This document shows, piece by piece, positions 1-8,542 of a stretch of DNA of 64,000 bases (position 1 is the first letter of the stretch; each line of letters opens with the position of its first letter). A program made the translations under genes and the position numbers. The notes beneath the pieces were generated by a model. It had not been told where the DNA came from and made no database searches. It saw only the letters and a list, made by a program, of their open reading frames with translations. Source of the stretch: Nocardiopsis metallicus (lineage in GTDB: Bacteria > Actinomycetota > Actinomycetes > Streptosporangiales > Streptosporangiaceae); the NCBI RefSeq assembly GCF_014201115.1, contig NZ_JACHDO010000001.1:5022001-5086000 (forward strand), read 5' to 3'.

Positions 1-394
1 CAGCCCCCTCGGCGGCCTCGCTGGCGGCGTCGATCATGCCCAGACCGATCAGGTCGTCGACGCCGATCCGGACCGATGCTCGTTCGACCACCGCTTCTGA
101 GAGCGCCCCCTTGCTGTTGACCAGGGTGCGGCTCTCACCTTTGACCCGGGCGTACTCGGCCAGGGGGCCGAAAACCGGGTCCGCCACGGCCTCGTCCTCG
201 GTATCCCCGCCGAAGCTGACCGCGGTGGAGTAACCCGTGACGAGGTCCCCGTCACTGACCCATGCCTGGGCGTTGGACCAGACCAGCTGGTCGGCCGAGG
301 CGGGGAGCGCGGACGCGACACCGAGCGCACCGAGCGCAACGAAGAGGGCGCCGCCCGCCAGGATGCGGCGTGCGGACAGTTCGGCGGGAGTCAC
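1..394 (-). CDS. Secreted protein, N-terminal part (choice-of-anchor P-like), cut by window edge
   Basis: The GTG at 394 has AGGAG eight bases upstream (403-407) and opens a frame that runs off the left edge (131 codons seen). Residues 1-35 form a signal peptide (RR, hydrophobic core, ALPASAD cleavage region). The mature part (VFGPLAEYARVKGESRTLV, then VRIGVDDL) lines up with SIGSWLNVSG and IVLTEGDL in the protein at 2225-3568 and with the split gene at 5135-7886, so it appears to be a third paralogue. It is probably exported and wall-linked, but the C-terminus is not visible. The family name is an inference from this fold-like pattern. Confidence 0.7.
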   Translation of the reverse strand, partial: MTPAELSARRILAGGALFVALGALGVASALPASADQLVWSNAQAWVSDGDLVTGYSTAVSFGGDTEDEAVADPVFGPLAEYARVKGESRTLVNSKGALSEAVVERASVRIGVDDLIGLGMIDAASEAAEGA

Positions 395-708
395 CACAAC
401 ACTCCTGTTGTATCTGGGGGATGCCCGGCTCTGGGGCTGGTCCCGTCCCGTCACTGACACGGCGGAGCGGGGTGTTCTGGCCGACCTGGCTGGCCGGAAG
501 CGGTGTTCCGGAGCGGGTGGGGCTCGTGGCCCTCCCCACCCGGGCGAGGCACTGGTTCGGTGTGGAGTGCCGTGTATGGGGCGTTCCACACGGTGAGCCT
601 AGTCGCTTGGTCACAAAACGGAAACCGTTCCTGCCACGACGGAGTGGCAGCCGTAAGGCGGCCCGTCTGAAGCACGAGCGGGGCCCCGGGGAAGTGGCGG
701 ATTCAACT
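395..708. other. Intergenic region upstream of the partial secreted-protein gene
   Basis: Open frames here look like shadows with no family match I recognise. It holds the 5' region of the gene reading left from 394 and ends at the left end of the IS30 element. I see no copy of the long conserved leader found before the two paralogous genes. Confidence 0.5.
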
Positions 709-2151
709 GGTCGTCGCAACACCTCGTTGATCAGACGATCATAGCCAGACGCTCGGCTGGGGTTTCCCAGCCGAGCGTCTTGCGTGGCCGACCGTTGAGT
801 TTGTGCGCGACATGCTCCAGATCCAGCGGACCATGAGCGGACAAGTCCGTGCCCTTGGGGAAGTACTGGCGCAGCAGACCGTTCGTGTTCTCGTTCGATC
901 CGCGCTGCCAGGGGGAGGCCGGATCGCAGAAGAACACCGGCACCCCCGTAGCGACGCTGAACGCCTTGTGCGAGGCCATCTCGCTGCCCTGGTCCCAGGT
1001 CAACGATCCGCGCAGATGCTCGGGCAGCGACCCGATCAGCTCGCTCAGCACACCCCCGACGGCTTCGGCGGTGTGCTCCCCGGGCAGGTGCCCCAGCAGC
1101 ACGTACCGGGTGGAGCGCTCGACCAGGGTGATGATCGCGGACTTGTTGTACGCACCCGTGATCAAATCGCCTTCCCAGTGCCCCGGGACGGCACGGTCTT
1201 CGATCTCGGCGGGGCGCTCGCTGATCATCACCATCGGATCGGTGAACCGGCTCTGCCGTCGTTCAGGTGAGCGGCGGGGCTTGCGTCGGATGCGGCCGGT
1301 GCGCAGCGCGGCGGCGACCTCGCGCTTGAGTCCGCCGCGGGCTTGGACGTAGAGCGCCTGGTAGATCGTCTCGTGGCTCACGCGCATGTCCTCGTCGTCG
1401 GGGTGGTCGGTGCGAATCCGTTGACTGATCTGCTCCGGTGACCATTGTTCCTCCAACCCCTGGGCGACGTAGTCGCGCAACCGGCCTGGAGCGGCGAGCT
1501 TGGCGGGTTTGGGACGCGCCCTGCGGGCGGTTGCCTCGCGTTGGGCCGCATAAGCGCCGTAGGAGCCGTCCGTGTTCCGGTGGTGATCGAGCTCGCGCTT
1601 GATCGTCGAGGCGGGGCGCCCCAGGTCGCGGCCGATCGCCCGCAAGCTCCACCCTGCCCGGTCCAGGTCAGCGATCTTCTCCCGGTCCGCGAGGGTCAAA
1701 AAACGCGGATCGATCTGCTTTTCGAGCACGGCTACGGTGGGTGCGGGACTGGCCATGGACTCCATGGTGGTCTGTCCGGTGGAGTAGTCCACACGGCGGC
1801 CGTCGGGGTAGAGCCTGGAGTTGCCGGACTTGCAGACCCCGTGGTCCCAGTCCCGGGCGGTGCGCTCGTTCACCCCTACCTGCTGCGCGGCCTCTCGCCG
1901 GGACAGTCCCTGTGAGCGCAGCCGGTGGAACTGTGCCTTCCCTGGGTGCGGGAGCCGTTTGGAGCCCAGCCCGGCCTTCCTGGCCCAGGAGAACGCGGTG
2001 TTCCTGTTCACTCCGAGACGGCGTGCGGCCTCTGTGACGTTACCGACCTCTGCCATCAGTTCCAGGAACCTCGCCCGCAGGCGGGCCAGTTCCTGCTTCG
2101 AAAACGACACGGTGGTCGCAACCTCCTGAAAGTCAGGGTGTTGCGACCACC
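709..2151 (-). mobile_element. IS30-family insertion sequence, apparently complete
   Basis: Imperfect terminal inverted repeats GGTCGTCGCAACACC (709-723) and, on the other strand, GGTGGTCGCAACACC (2137-2151) bracket one transposase gene. A second GGTGGTCGCAAC copy lies at 2111-2122, just before the start codon. I could not assign a clear target duplication, so the ends may be off by a few bases. It lies between two secreted-protein genes and disrupts neither reading frame. Confidence 0.8.
731..2110 (-). CDS. IS30-family transposase
   Basis: 459 aa, GTG start with AGGAGG upstream. The N-terminal ~130 residues carry helix-turn-helix segments (EAARRLGVNRNTAFSWARKA and REAAQQVGVNERTARDW), followed by a second HTH typical of IS30 (LDRAGWSLRAIGRDLGRPAS). 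The catalytic DDE core is visible: HWEGDLI (first Asp), LTWDQGSEM (second Asp), and SNENTNGLLRQYFPKG (Glu), with the family C-terminus LNGRPRKTLGWETPAE. It catalyses copy-out transposition of the surrounding element. No internal stop or frameshift is seen, so it may be active. Confidence 0.95.
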   Translation of the reverse strand: MSFSKQELARLRARFLELMAEVGNVTEAARRLGVNRNTAFSWARKAGLGSKRLPHPGKAQFHRLRSQGLSRREAAQQVGVNERTARDWDHGVCKSGNSRLYPDGRRVDYSTGQTTMESMASPAPTVAVLEKQIDPRFLTLADREKIADLDRAGWSLRAIGRDLGRPASTIKRELDHHRNTDGSYGAYAAQREATARRARPKPAKLAAPGRLRDYVAQGLEEQWSPEQISQRIRTDHPDDEDMRVSHETIYQALYVQARGGLKREVAAALRTGRIRRKPRRSPERRQSRFTDPMVMISERPAEIEDRAVPGHWEGDLITGAYNKSAIITLVERSTRYVLLGHLPGEHTAEAVGGVLSELIGSLPEHLRGSLTWDQGSEMASHKAFSVATGVPVFFCDPASPWQRGSNENTNGLLRQYFPKGTDLSAHGPLDLEHVAHKLNGRPRKTLGWETPAERLAMIV

Positions 2152-2202
2152 GCTAGAACCCAAGAGTTCCCCGGGGCCCCGCGAACGAGCGGCTGAACGC
2201 CG

Positions 2203-2218
2203 GCCGGTGTCTACCGGC
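2203..2218 (-). terminator. Hairpin after the LAQTG surface-protein gene
   Basis: GCCGGT-GTCT-ACCGGC is a perfect 6-bp stem with a four-base loop, 7 bases past the stop codon at 2225. It has no T-run, so it is at best a weak terminator. Confidence 0.35.
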
Positions 2219-2224
2219 TACCGA

Positions 2225-3568
2225 CTAGCTCTGGTCGGTCTCGTTGAACTCCTCGTTGTTGCTGTTCTTCTTCCGACGCGCCAGGTAGGCAGCAGCGCCA
2301 CCGCCGGCGGCGATCGCGGTACCGGCGGCGATCAGACCGAGCACGGGAGTACCGGTCTGCGCCAGGTCGGCCTCCTTCGGGTCCGGCTTCGGGACGTTGT
2401 TCTCGTCGCGCTTCGGCGGGGTCCTGTCATCCCCGCCACCGCCACCGTCGCCGCCCTGGCCATCGTCGTGCACGCCCGTGGTGATACCGGCCATGCTCTC
2501 CGCGACCGGGAAGCCGGAGACATACTCGCCGTCGACTGCGAAGTTGAGTGTCAGGAACGTGTAGGCGTCGTCCCACTCGTAACCGGAGTCGACGTTCTGC
2601 TCTTCACCGCCGAAGGCGGCCAGGACGACGTCGACGGTCACGTCCTCACCGTCGACGTCGGTCTTGAACCGGCCCAGGTGCGCCGAGTTACCGATCTCGG
2701 GGGTGGACTCGTGCGTGACATCGCCGTCCCAGGACTGGGTGGTGGTCACACTGCCGGTGAAGGTGTCGTCGAAGACGACGGTGTCCCCGCCGTCGGTGAG
2801 AACGGTGTTGCTCTCGTCCAGCTCGATGACGCTGGAAGCGCTCTCCTGGAGATCCTCTTCGTCAGCACCGCCTTCACCGTCGGTGTCGTCACCGGACTCG
2901 TCGTCCCCGCCGTCGGTGCCGTCACCCTCGCCGTCGTCACCGGACTCATCGTCCCCGCCGCCGGTGCCGTCACCCTCACCGTCGTCACCGGACTCATCGT
3001 CCCCGCCGCCGGTGCCGTCACCCTCACCGTCGTCACCGGACTCATCGTCCCCGCCGCCGGTGCCGTCACCCTCACCGTCGTCACCGGACTCATCGTCCCC
3101 GCCGCCGGTGCCGTCACCCTCACCGTCGTCACCGGACTCATCGTCCCCGGACTCGTCACCGGACTCGTCATCATCGTCGTCGGTGTCGTCGGTGTCGTCG
3201 CCGTCATCACCCTCGCCGACCTCGACACTGAGGACATCCTCGAGGTCGCCCTCGGTGAGAACGATCCGGCCGTTCTCGATGGCCGCGCTGGCCTGCGCAC
3301 CGTTCTCGTCCACCTGAATGCTGGTGGTACCGGAAACGTTCAGCCAGGATCCGATGCTGGCGTCGAAGGTGCCGCTCTCCGACTGTTCCTGGGTGATGTG
3401 GGACTCCAGGGCGTCCTGTCCGCCCGCGGCCGAGGCGGCCGCCCAACCGTAGGTCTCACCGTCGGCGTAGGCAGGCAGCGCGGCGGCCAGGCTGAGCGCG
3501 CCGAAGGCAGCGAAGGCGGCGCTGCCCTGGAAAACCCGGCGCGCCGTGAATCTGGGGGTGTTCTTCAA
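2225..3568 (-). CDS. LAQTG-anchored, Asp-rich surface protein (choice-of-anchor P-like)
   Basis: 447 aa from a TTG at 3568 with GAGG eight bases upstream; the same LKN(T/S)PR start and spacing recur in the split paralogue at 7886. Order: signal peptide (residues 1-35, ending LPAYADG), domain 1 (SIGSWLNVSGTTSIQVDENG, then an IVLTEGDL segment), a very acidic Asp/Glu/Gly tract of about 120 residues with five 16-residue repeats (GDDESGDDGEGDGTGG), domain 2 (SSVIELDESNTVLTDGG onwards), then LAQTG, a hydrophobic helix and RRKK. LAxTG plus helix plus basic tail is the actinobacterial sortase (class E type) signal, so it should be covalently wall-linked. The acidic repeat could bind cations. Function otherwise unknown. 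Confidence 0.85.
   Translation of the reverse strand: MKNTPRFTARRVFQGSAAFAAFGALSLAAALPAYADGETYGWAAASAAGGQDALESHITQEQSESGTFDASIGSWLNVSGTTSIQVDENGAQASAAIENGRIVLTEGDLEDVLSVEVGEGDDGDDTDDTDDDDDESGDESGDDESGDDGEGDGTGGGDDESGDDGEGDGTGGGDDESGDDGEGDGTGGGDDESGDDGEGDGTGGGDDESGDDGEGDGTDGGDDESGDDTDGEGGADEEDLQESASSVIELDESNTVLTDGGDTVVFDDTFTGSVTTTQSWDGDVTHESTPEIGNSAHLGRFKTDVDGEDVTVDVVLAAFGGEEQNVDSGYEWDDAYTFLTLNFAVDGEYVSGFPVAESMAGITTGVHDDGQGGDGGGGGDDRTPPKRDENNVPKPDPKEADLAQTGTPVLGLIAAGTAIAAGGGAAAYLARRKKNSNNEEFNETDQS
2893..3132 (-). repeat. Five tandem 48-bp in-frame repeats
   Basis: Units begin at 2893, 2941, 2989, 3037 and 3085 with exact 48-base spacing, and part of a sixth follows 3133. Each encodes a 16-residue Gly/Asp/Glu unit (GDDESGDDGEGDGTGG; the unit at 2893 has GTDG). 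Units are nearly identical at DNA level, which suggests recent expansion and possible length variation between strains. Confidence 0.95.
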
Positions 3569-3870
3569 GGTCAAATCCTCATTCGGATGGTCCCGGTTCC
3601 ACACATGTGGGCACCGGGCCTGGTCACGCGATCCACCGCCGAACACAAAGACGGACGGAGATCTCGGAACACGGAGTCACGAACCAGGGTCGGATGGGGG
3701 TTGCGATATAGAGGACACAGAGAAGCCCTCTACCTGCAAAAAGGGGAAGATGTACAGCCTGGACCAGCCGGGGACAAGGGGCCGACAAACCGTTGGGGTT
3801 GCTTCTCATTCCCAGTTGGGAGACTACATCCCAACAAAGATCAAATCACCGAATCGGGATCACAAAGAGA
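3569..3870 (-). promoter_or_regulatory. Conserved long 5' leader of the LAQTG surface-protein gene
   Basis: Reading on the minus strand, this leader shares blocks with the leader at 7887-8165: TTTTTGCAGGT...GGCTTCT, CGACCCTGGT.CG.GACTCCG and GCAAC...CGGTT..TC.GGCCC, in the same order and at similar spacing. Either recent duplication or a retained regulatory RNA/promoter region would explain this. It matches no riboswitch family I can name. Confidence 0.5.
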
Positions 3871-4135
3871 TCACGACACACCCCATGACTGCGCATTCCA
3901 CCAAGAGGGCAACGGAAGTCTTTTTTCTCTTTGCAAGTAAACCTCGATCATGATCATGCGTCTTTGATAGATGCCTTTCCCCCGCAAAGGTTCCTGTGAT
4001 TGGCGCCACCACCTTCTGAGCCCTTCTCCTGAAGACAACAGAACCCCTTGTCCGCTTCCGGACATCGCCCGTGCACCCTTCACACGGATCCGGAGCGGTA
4101 AGTCCGAGTCGCAGTCAGCGGCTAAGTTGTGGGGC
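3871..4135. other. Divergent intergenic region between surface-protein gene and amidase
   Basis: AT-richer than its surroundings (several A/T runs near 3915-3960), so it probably holds promoters for both directions. The amidase frame is open from 3971, but the lipoprotein signal starts at the ATG at 4136, so the upstream part is treated as untranslated. Confidence 0.4.
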
Positions 4136-5026
4136 ATGCCCGACTCCGCAACGGCAGGGCTCCGGAGCCGCAACACCCGCGCCCTGGCCCTGCTCTCACT
4201 CGCCGTCCTGTGGACAGCGGCCTGTTCGTCACCGGTCGGCGACGGCCCCGGCACCGATCCCACGGCGGCGCCGCCGCTGCCCGGGCCCGAGGACGGCTCC
4301 AACACGTCAGGGGAGGACGGTGAGACCTCCGGCGACGACGAGGCCGCCCCGCCCGGCGACGGCCCGCTCGGCGACCGGGTCGTGGTCATCGACCCCGGCC
4401 ACAACGGCGGCAACGCCGCCGCCCCGAGCGAGATCAACTCCCTGGTTCCCGCCGGACACGGTGAGAAGGCCTGCGACACCGTCGGCGCCGAGAGCGCCAA
4501 CGGCTACGCCGAGCACGAGTTCAACTGGGAGCTGTCCCTGCTCGTCCAGGAACGGCTGGAGGCCGACGGCGCAACGGTGATCCTCACCCGGGAGGACAAC
4601 GAAGGCGTGGGGCCCTGCATCGACGAGCGCGCCGAGATCGGCAACGAGAACGAGGCGGACGCCGCCCTGTCCATCCACGCCGACGGCGGCCCCGAGTCCG
4701 GCCGCGGTTTCCACGTCATCACCCCCGGGGAGGTCCCCGATCTCACCGAGGAGATCGTGGAGCCCTCCGCGCTGCTGGCCGAGGACATCCGCCGCGAGTA
4801 CCTCGAGGGCAGCGACATCCCCTACGCCGACTATCTCGCCGAGGACGGCCTGGACGAGCGCACGGACCTGGGCGGGTTGAACCTGTCCACGGTGCCGAAG
4901 GTGTTCCTGGAGGCCGGGAACATGCGCAACCCCGAGGACGCCGAGCTCATGGAGGACCCCGAGTGGCGTGAGCGGGCCGCGGACTCCATCGCCCGCGGGG
5001 TGGCCACCTACCTCCTGCGCAACTAG
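4136..5026 (+). CDS. Lipoprotein N-acetylmuramoyl-L-alanine amidase (Amidase_3)
   Basis: 296 aa from ATG 4136. A lipoprotein signal ends at WTAAC (residues ~26-30), followed by an acidic/Pro linker, then an Amidase_3 domain from residue ~80. Visible Zn/catalytic motifs: DPGHNGG (first His), YAEHEFNW (Glu), SIHADGG (second His) and FLEAGNM (catalytic Glu), as in mycobacterial Rv3717/Ami1-type enzymes. It would cleave the amide bond between MurNAc and L-Ala of peptidoglycan at the outer face of the membrane. Its position between two wall-anchored surface proteins fits a wall-remodelling role. The frame is open 165 bases further upstream, but that would bury the lipobox, so I chose 4136. Confidence 0.9.
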   Translation: MPDSATAGLRSRNTRALALLSLAVLWTAACSSPVGDGPGTDPTAAPPLPGPEDGSNTSGEDGETSGDDEAAPPGDGPLGDRVVVIDPGHNGGNAAAPSEINSLVPAGHGEKACDTVGAESANGYAEHEFNWELSLLVQERLEADGATVILTREDNEGVGPCIDERAEIGNENEADAALSIHADGGPESGRGFHVITPGEVPDLTEEIVEPSALLAEDIRREYLEGSDIPYADYLAEDGLDERTDLGGLNLSTVPKVFLEAGNMRNPEDAELMEDPEWRERAADSIARGVATYLLRN

Positions 5027-5055
5027 GGCGTCTCCCAGACGTCGAACACACGGAA

Positions 5056-5085
5056 GCGGGCCCGGGGAACTCGCCCCGGGCCCGC
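5056..5085. terminator. Bidirectional terminator between amidase and split surface-protein gene
   Basis: A perfect 12-bp stem (GCGGGCCCGGGG / CCCCGGGCCCGC) with loop AACTCG, between two convergent genes. Confidence 0.8.
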
Positions 5086-6361
5086 TCGCCTGCACGGCGG
5101 TCAGCGCCTCACAGCGCCCCGTGCGACCGAACGACTAGTTCTCGTTGGTCTCAGCGGCCTCTTCGCTGTTGTTCTTCTTGCGACGCGCCAGGTAGGCGGC
5201 GGCGCCACCGCCAGCGGTGATCGCGGCACCCGCGGCGATCAGACCGACCAGCGGCGAACCGGTCTGTGCGAGCGGCTCGGCGTCCTTGGCCTCGGTCTTG
5301 GGGCTCGGGTCCTTGTCGCGCTCCTTCTGCGGCGGGTTCTTGCTGTCGCCGCCGTCACCACCGTTGTCACCACCGTCGTCGATCACACCGGTGGTGATGC
5401 CCGCGCGGCTCTCAGCGATCAGGTGACCAGCGACGATCTCGTCCGCGACGCTGAAGGTGATGTACAGGTCGGTGGCCGCGTCGTTCCACACGAACCCGGA
5501 GTCCTTGGACTCGTAGACAGCCGAGGCAGGCTGAAGGTCGACCTCCAGCACGATCTCTTCACCGTCGACATCGGCGCTGAGGACGGACTGTCCACGCGTT
5601 CCGCCGTTGAAGTTGTGGCTGACCGCACCACCCCAAGTTTGGCTGGTGGAGACACTGGCACCGTGGACAGTGGCCTCCAGGAGGACGTCGCTGCCGTTGT
5701 CGGCCAGCTCGGAGTTCTCCTCGTCGAGCTCGATGACCTCGGCGGAGGTGGTCGCGTCGACCTCGCCCCCGGCGTCCTCAGCTGAGTCGGAGGGAGCCCC
5801 GGTGGGCTCCTCGGCCGGGGCCTGCGTCGGTGCGTCCGTGGGTGCGTCCGTGGGAGCGTCGGACGGGCCGCTGGAGTCTCCGTTGCCCGCGTCGTCGCTA
5901 CCGGGCACGCCCTGGTCGCTGCCCGCGCCGTCGTCGTCACCGTCCCCGGTGACGTCGTCCTCTTCCTCGGTGACGCCCTCTTCCTCGGTGTCGTCGTCAC
6001 CGTCCTCAGCGGTGTCGTCGTCCTCTTCCTCGATCTCCTCCTCGTCCTCCTCCTCTTCGGGGTTGAGGATGCCGGGGAGGTCGGCCTCGGTGATGACGAT
6101 GCGGGCGGTGTCCACGACGGCGGTACCGGTGGCGCCGCTGGAGTCCACGGTGGCGGTGGTGGTGCCCTCGACGGTCAGCCAGTTGCCGATGCTGCCGGAG
6201 AACGGAGCGGACTCCGACTGCTCCTGTGTGATGAAGGTGTAGGCGCCGTCACCACCACCCAGAGCGTTGGCGTAGGCCCAGCCGTAGGTGTCGGCGTGCG
6301 CGGGCGAGGCGGCGGCCAGAGTGAGGGCGCCGAAGGCGGCGAAGGCGGCACCGCCCTGGAA

Positions 6362-7842
6362 CCAGGGCCCCGGAGTTCTCGCGGTTTAGATCCATACAGG
6401 CCGAGTTCGTCTGATGCCGTGTAGGTCGAGGACTTTGTCCTTGCCTGTGTGGGCTCTGCGCCCGGACTGTGTGTTCTTCCACCCCGCGGCGCTCAGCGCC
6501 TGGCGGACGATGTCGGTCAAGCAACCCAACACGACCGGGGCCGCCCCGGTGCGGGTGCGCCGGGCGTCTTCGTTGAAGGTCACGTCCCGCACGTAGTGCA
6601 CCCGGTTCTCCACCGTCCAATGACCGCGAGCGTGGGCCGCCAGTTCCGCGGGCGAGACCTGGTGGGCGTCCAGGTCGGTGACGGCGAAGACCACCTCGCG
6701 GCTGCCCTGGGCCTTGCCGTGCTCGCGGCGGTGGCGCTCGATGCGCACCACCTGTCGGGCCCCGGGAAAGGCCAGGCCCGTCACGGCGGTGACCTTCACC
6801 GACCGGTGTTCTTCGCGTCCGTGGGCGTGGGTGGGGCCCTGACTGTGGGCCACCGGTATCTGTGACCAGGGCAGAGTGGACAGCTGGGAGTGCAGCCTGG
6901 GCCGGTTGCCCTTGACATAGATCAGGTAGTGGGCGCCGCGCTCAAGGAGGTAGGTGGCGTGGTCGGCCACGGTGTGCAGGGCATCGGCGGTGATGATCGC
7001 GCCCAGGAGCTCGGTGTCGTGGAGTTGGTCGAGCAGGGCGGTGAAGGCGCTGGTCTCACCCTTCTTGTTGCCCAGCTGGGTGCAGGCGGCCACGGCGGCG
7101 TCGTGGTGGCGGGCGGCGTGCAAGGACATCGAGATCGAAGCGCGGCCCTTGCGCGGTCGGGCGCCGCGCTGGGTCTTGCCGTCCACGGCGTAGGCGGTGT
7201 GGCGTAGCCGTGGGGGTGGCATCTGGCATTGGCGGGTGCGGTGGGACCGGCGGTGTTCGCGTTCGGGTGCCCCGCCGGGGGTGCGGGCCGCACTGTGGGG
7301 TGTGGGTGGTGGGCCGGTGCGGGTGTCCAGGGTGGCCAGGCCGGCCCGGGCGAGTTGGGCGGGGTCCAGGCGGGCGAGCACCTCGCGCAGGGTGCGCTCG
7401 TCGGGGATGTGAATCCGCCCTGTGAAAGGGCAGACGGGAAGCCCCAGGCGCAGGAGGATGGGTGGGGGTGCGTTGTGAGCCCATTCGGTGATGGCTGTGG
7501 TGGTGTTGTGGCCGGTGGTGGTCAGAGCGCACACGCTCAGGGCGAGCAAGGCGGTCAGGGGGTAGCGGCGGCCGCGTGGGTGGCGGGGGTCGTCGATGGT
7601 GGCCAGGTGGTCCATCAGGTCCGGGGTGAGCGGTTCGGCGGGATCGGTTGTGAGAACGCCTTGGGAGCGAGATGATGACACAGCGGGTGCGGAGCCTTGC
7701 GGATAGTGGTGTCTCGACAACTCCATGATCCTTCAGGCCCGTGCCCGTTTTTGCATGTCAGAACCCGGTTATGTCCTCACAGGCGGTGTAGATCCGGCGT
7801 TCGTTACTTCCCCGACAAACCGCGAGAACTCCGGGGCCCTGG
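6362..7842 (-). mobile_element. ISAs1-family insertion sequence, complete, 1481 bp
   Basis: Perfect 26-bp terminal inverted repeats at 6362-6387 and 7817-7842 (start CCAGGGCCCCGGAGTTCTCG). The target duplication CCCTGGAA is present on both sides (6354-6361 and 7843-7850). The single transposase gene and the 8-bp duplication both fit the ISAs1 family. Perfect ends and duplication mean a recent insertion. Confidence 0.95.
6386..7726 (-). CDS. ISAs1-family transposase
   Basis: 446 aa. The N-terminal half has the H-repeat/ISAs1 pattern (DHLATIDDPRHPRGRRYPLTA, then IHIPDERTLREVLARLD). The catalytic core shows YAVDGKTQRGA (first Asp), IITADALHT (second Asp) and RGHWTVENRVHYVRDVTFNE (Glu). The TAA stop overlaps the terminal repeat by two bases, as is usual for compact IS elements. 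The frame is undamaged, so it is probably functional. Confidence 0.95.
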   Translation of the reverse strand: MELSRHHYPQGSAPAVSSSRSQGVLTTDPAEPLTPDLMDHLATIDDPRHPRGRRYPLTALLALSVCALTTTGHNTTTAITEWAHNAPPPILLRLGLPVCPFTGRIHIPDERTLREVLARLDPAQLARAGLATLDTRTGPPPTPHSAARTPGGAPEREHRRSHRTRQCQMPPPRLRHTAYAVDGKTQRGARPRKGRASISMSLHAARHHDAAVAACTQLGNKKGETSAFTALLDQLHDTELLGAIITADALHTVADHATYLLERGAHYLIYVKGNRPRLHSQLSTLPWSQIPVAHSQGPTHAHGREEHRSVKVTAVTGLAFPGARQVVRIERHRREHGKAQGSREVVFAVTDLDAHQVSPAELAAHARGHWTVENRVHYVRDVTFNEDARRTRTGAAPVVLGCLTDIVRQALSAAGWKNTQSGRRAHTGKDKVLDLHGIRRTRPVWI

Positions 7843-7886
7843 CCCTGGAACACGCGACGCGCCGAGATTCGGGGAGAGTTCTTCAA

Positions 7887-8165
7887 GCTCAATCCTCGTA
7901 TGGATCGTCCGGGCCCACGTATGCTCTGGGCCAGGTCCGGCCGCGGCTTCCAGTGCCGGAGCACGGAGTCGCGTACCAGGGTCGAATGGGGGAGGGTCAG
8001 GGCACTCAGAAGCCACTGACCTGCAAAAACAGAGAGCCTGCATGGTTTCGGCCCGCAGGGGGCAAGGGCCGGAAGAACCGGCCGAGTTGCTTTCCGTTCT
8101 CTGACTGGAGAATACAGACAACCCGGAACCAATACCCACCAAATTCGGATATCAAAAACATCACG
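7887..8165 (-). promoter_or_regulatory. Conserved long 5' leader of the split surface-protein gene
   Basis: Second copy of the leader described at 3569-3870. It shares TTTTTGCAGGT, CGACCCTGGTACGCGACTCC and the AAAGCAACTC/GGCCCTTG blocks in the same order, with the start codon and GAGG at the same distance. Confidence 0.5.
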
Positions 8166-8542
8166 ATGGACTCTTGAATGCCCTGAGTAACGACTCCCGA
8201 CAATTCCGGTAATTCTTTTTGATTCCGGTAAACCAATCTTGGACTGAGGCGTCCTACAAGGAACTCCTTCGCCTGGAGGGGCCACTGGACTACGCCGGTC
8301 CACGTCCACACCCGGCCAAAACTACCGGCCGGCATGGCGTACGCCACTCAGCATCGGCATAATGCGAACCATGAGTTCCCCCGTCTGTCTCCCTGCCCCC
8401 GGGTTCGGCACCCTCCCGCACAGCCGCGACCGCCGCCGTACCGCCGCTCTCACCGGCGCCGCAACCGCCCGAATCGCCGCCGTGCCGCACACGGGCTCGT
8501 GATCCCGCCCCTACGAACCTCGTGAACTGCACAATGGGGACT
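8166..8542. other. Intergenic region before the DivIVA-like gene
   Basis: Only short frames, all rich in Arg/Pro and without recognisable family pattern, so no gene is called. It should hold the promoter of the DivIVA-like gene and the start of the leader at 7887-8165. Confidence 0.4.

Larger units (their letters stand above)
5135..7886 (-). pseudogene. LAQTG surface-protein gene split by an ISAs1-type element
   Basis: The TTG start at 7886 (GAGG 7894-7897) and codons LKNSPRISARRVFQG lie on the right of the IS; the rest (GAAFAAFGALTLAAASPAHA onward) lies at 5135-6353. Removing 6354-7842 restores one frame of 421 codons. The product would mirror the 2225-3568 protein: signal peptide, SIGNWLTVEG and IVITEADL segments, an acidic tract (EEEDEEEIEEEDDD), a Pro/Thr-rich stretch with APTDAPTDAPT repeats, a second domain, LAQTG, hydrophobic helix and RRKK. 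The IS cuts the signal peptide, so export of the remainder is lost unless an internal start is used. Everything else looks intact, so the insertion appears recent. Confidence 0.9.

Noticed and set aside
700..2160. Exact target duplication for the IS30 element
   Set aside because: No identical 2-3 base flank could be assigned with confidence because the terminal repeats are imperfect.
3569..3870. c-di-AMP (ydaO) riboswitch before the surface protein
   Set aside because: Considered because such riboswitches precede wall genes in actinomycetes, but the conserved motifs are not visible.
1925..3940. A 671-residue plus-strand frame across the surface-protein gene
   Set aside because: It is the antisense shadow of repeated Asp/Gly codons (giving Val/Thr/Ala repeats) and crosses the IS30 end; the minus frame has signal peptide, LAQTG and a conserved start.
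8006..8525. Small genes upstream of the DivIVA-like gene
   Set aside because: Arg/Pro/His-rich frames without ribosome site or family pattern; part overlaps the conserved leader.
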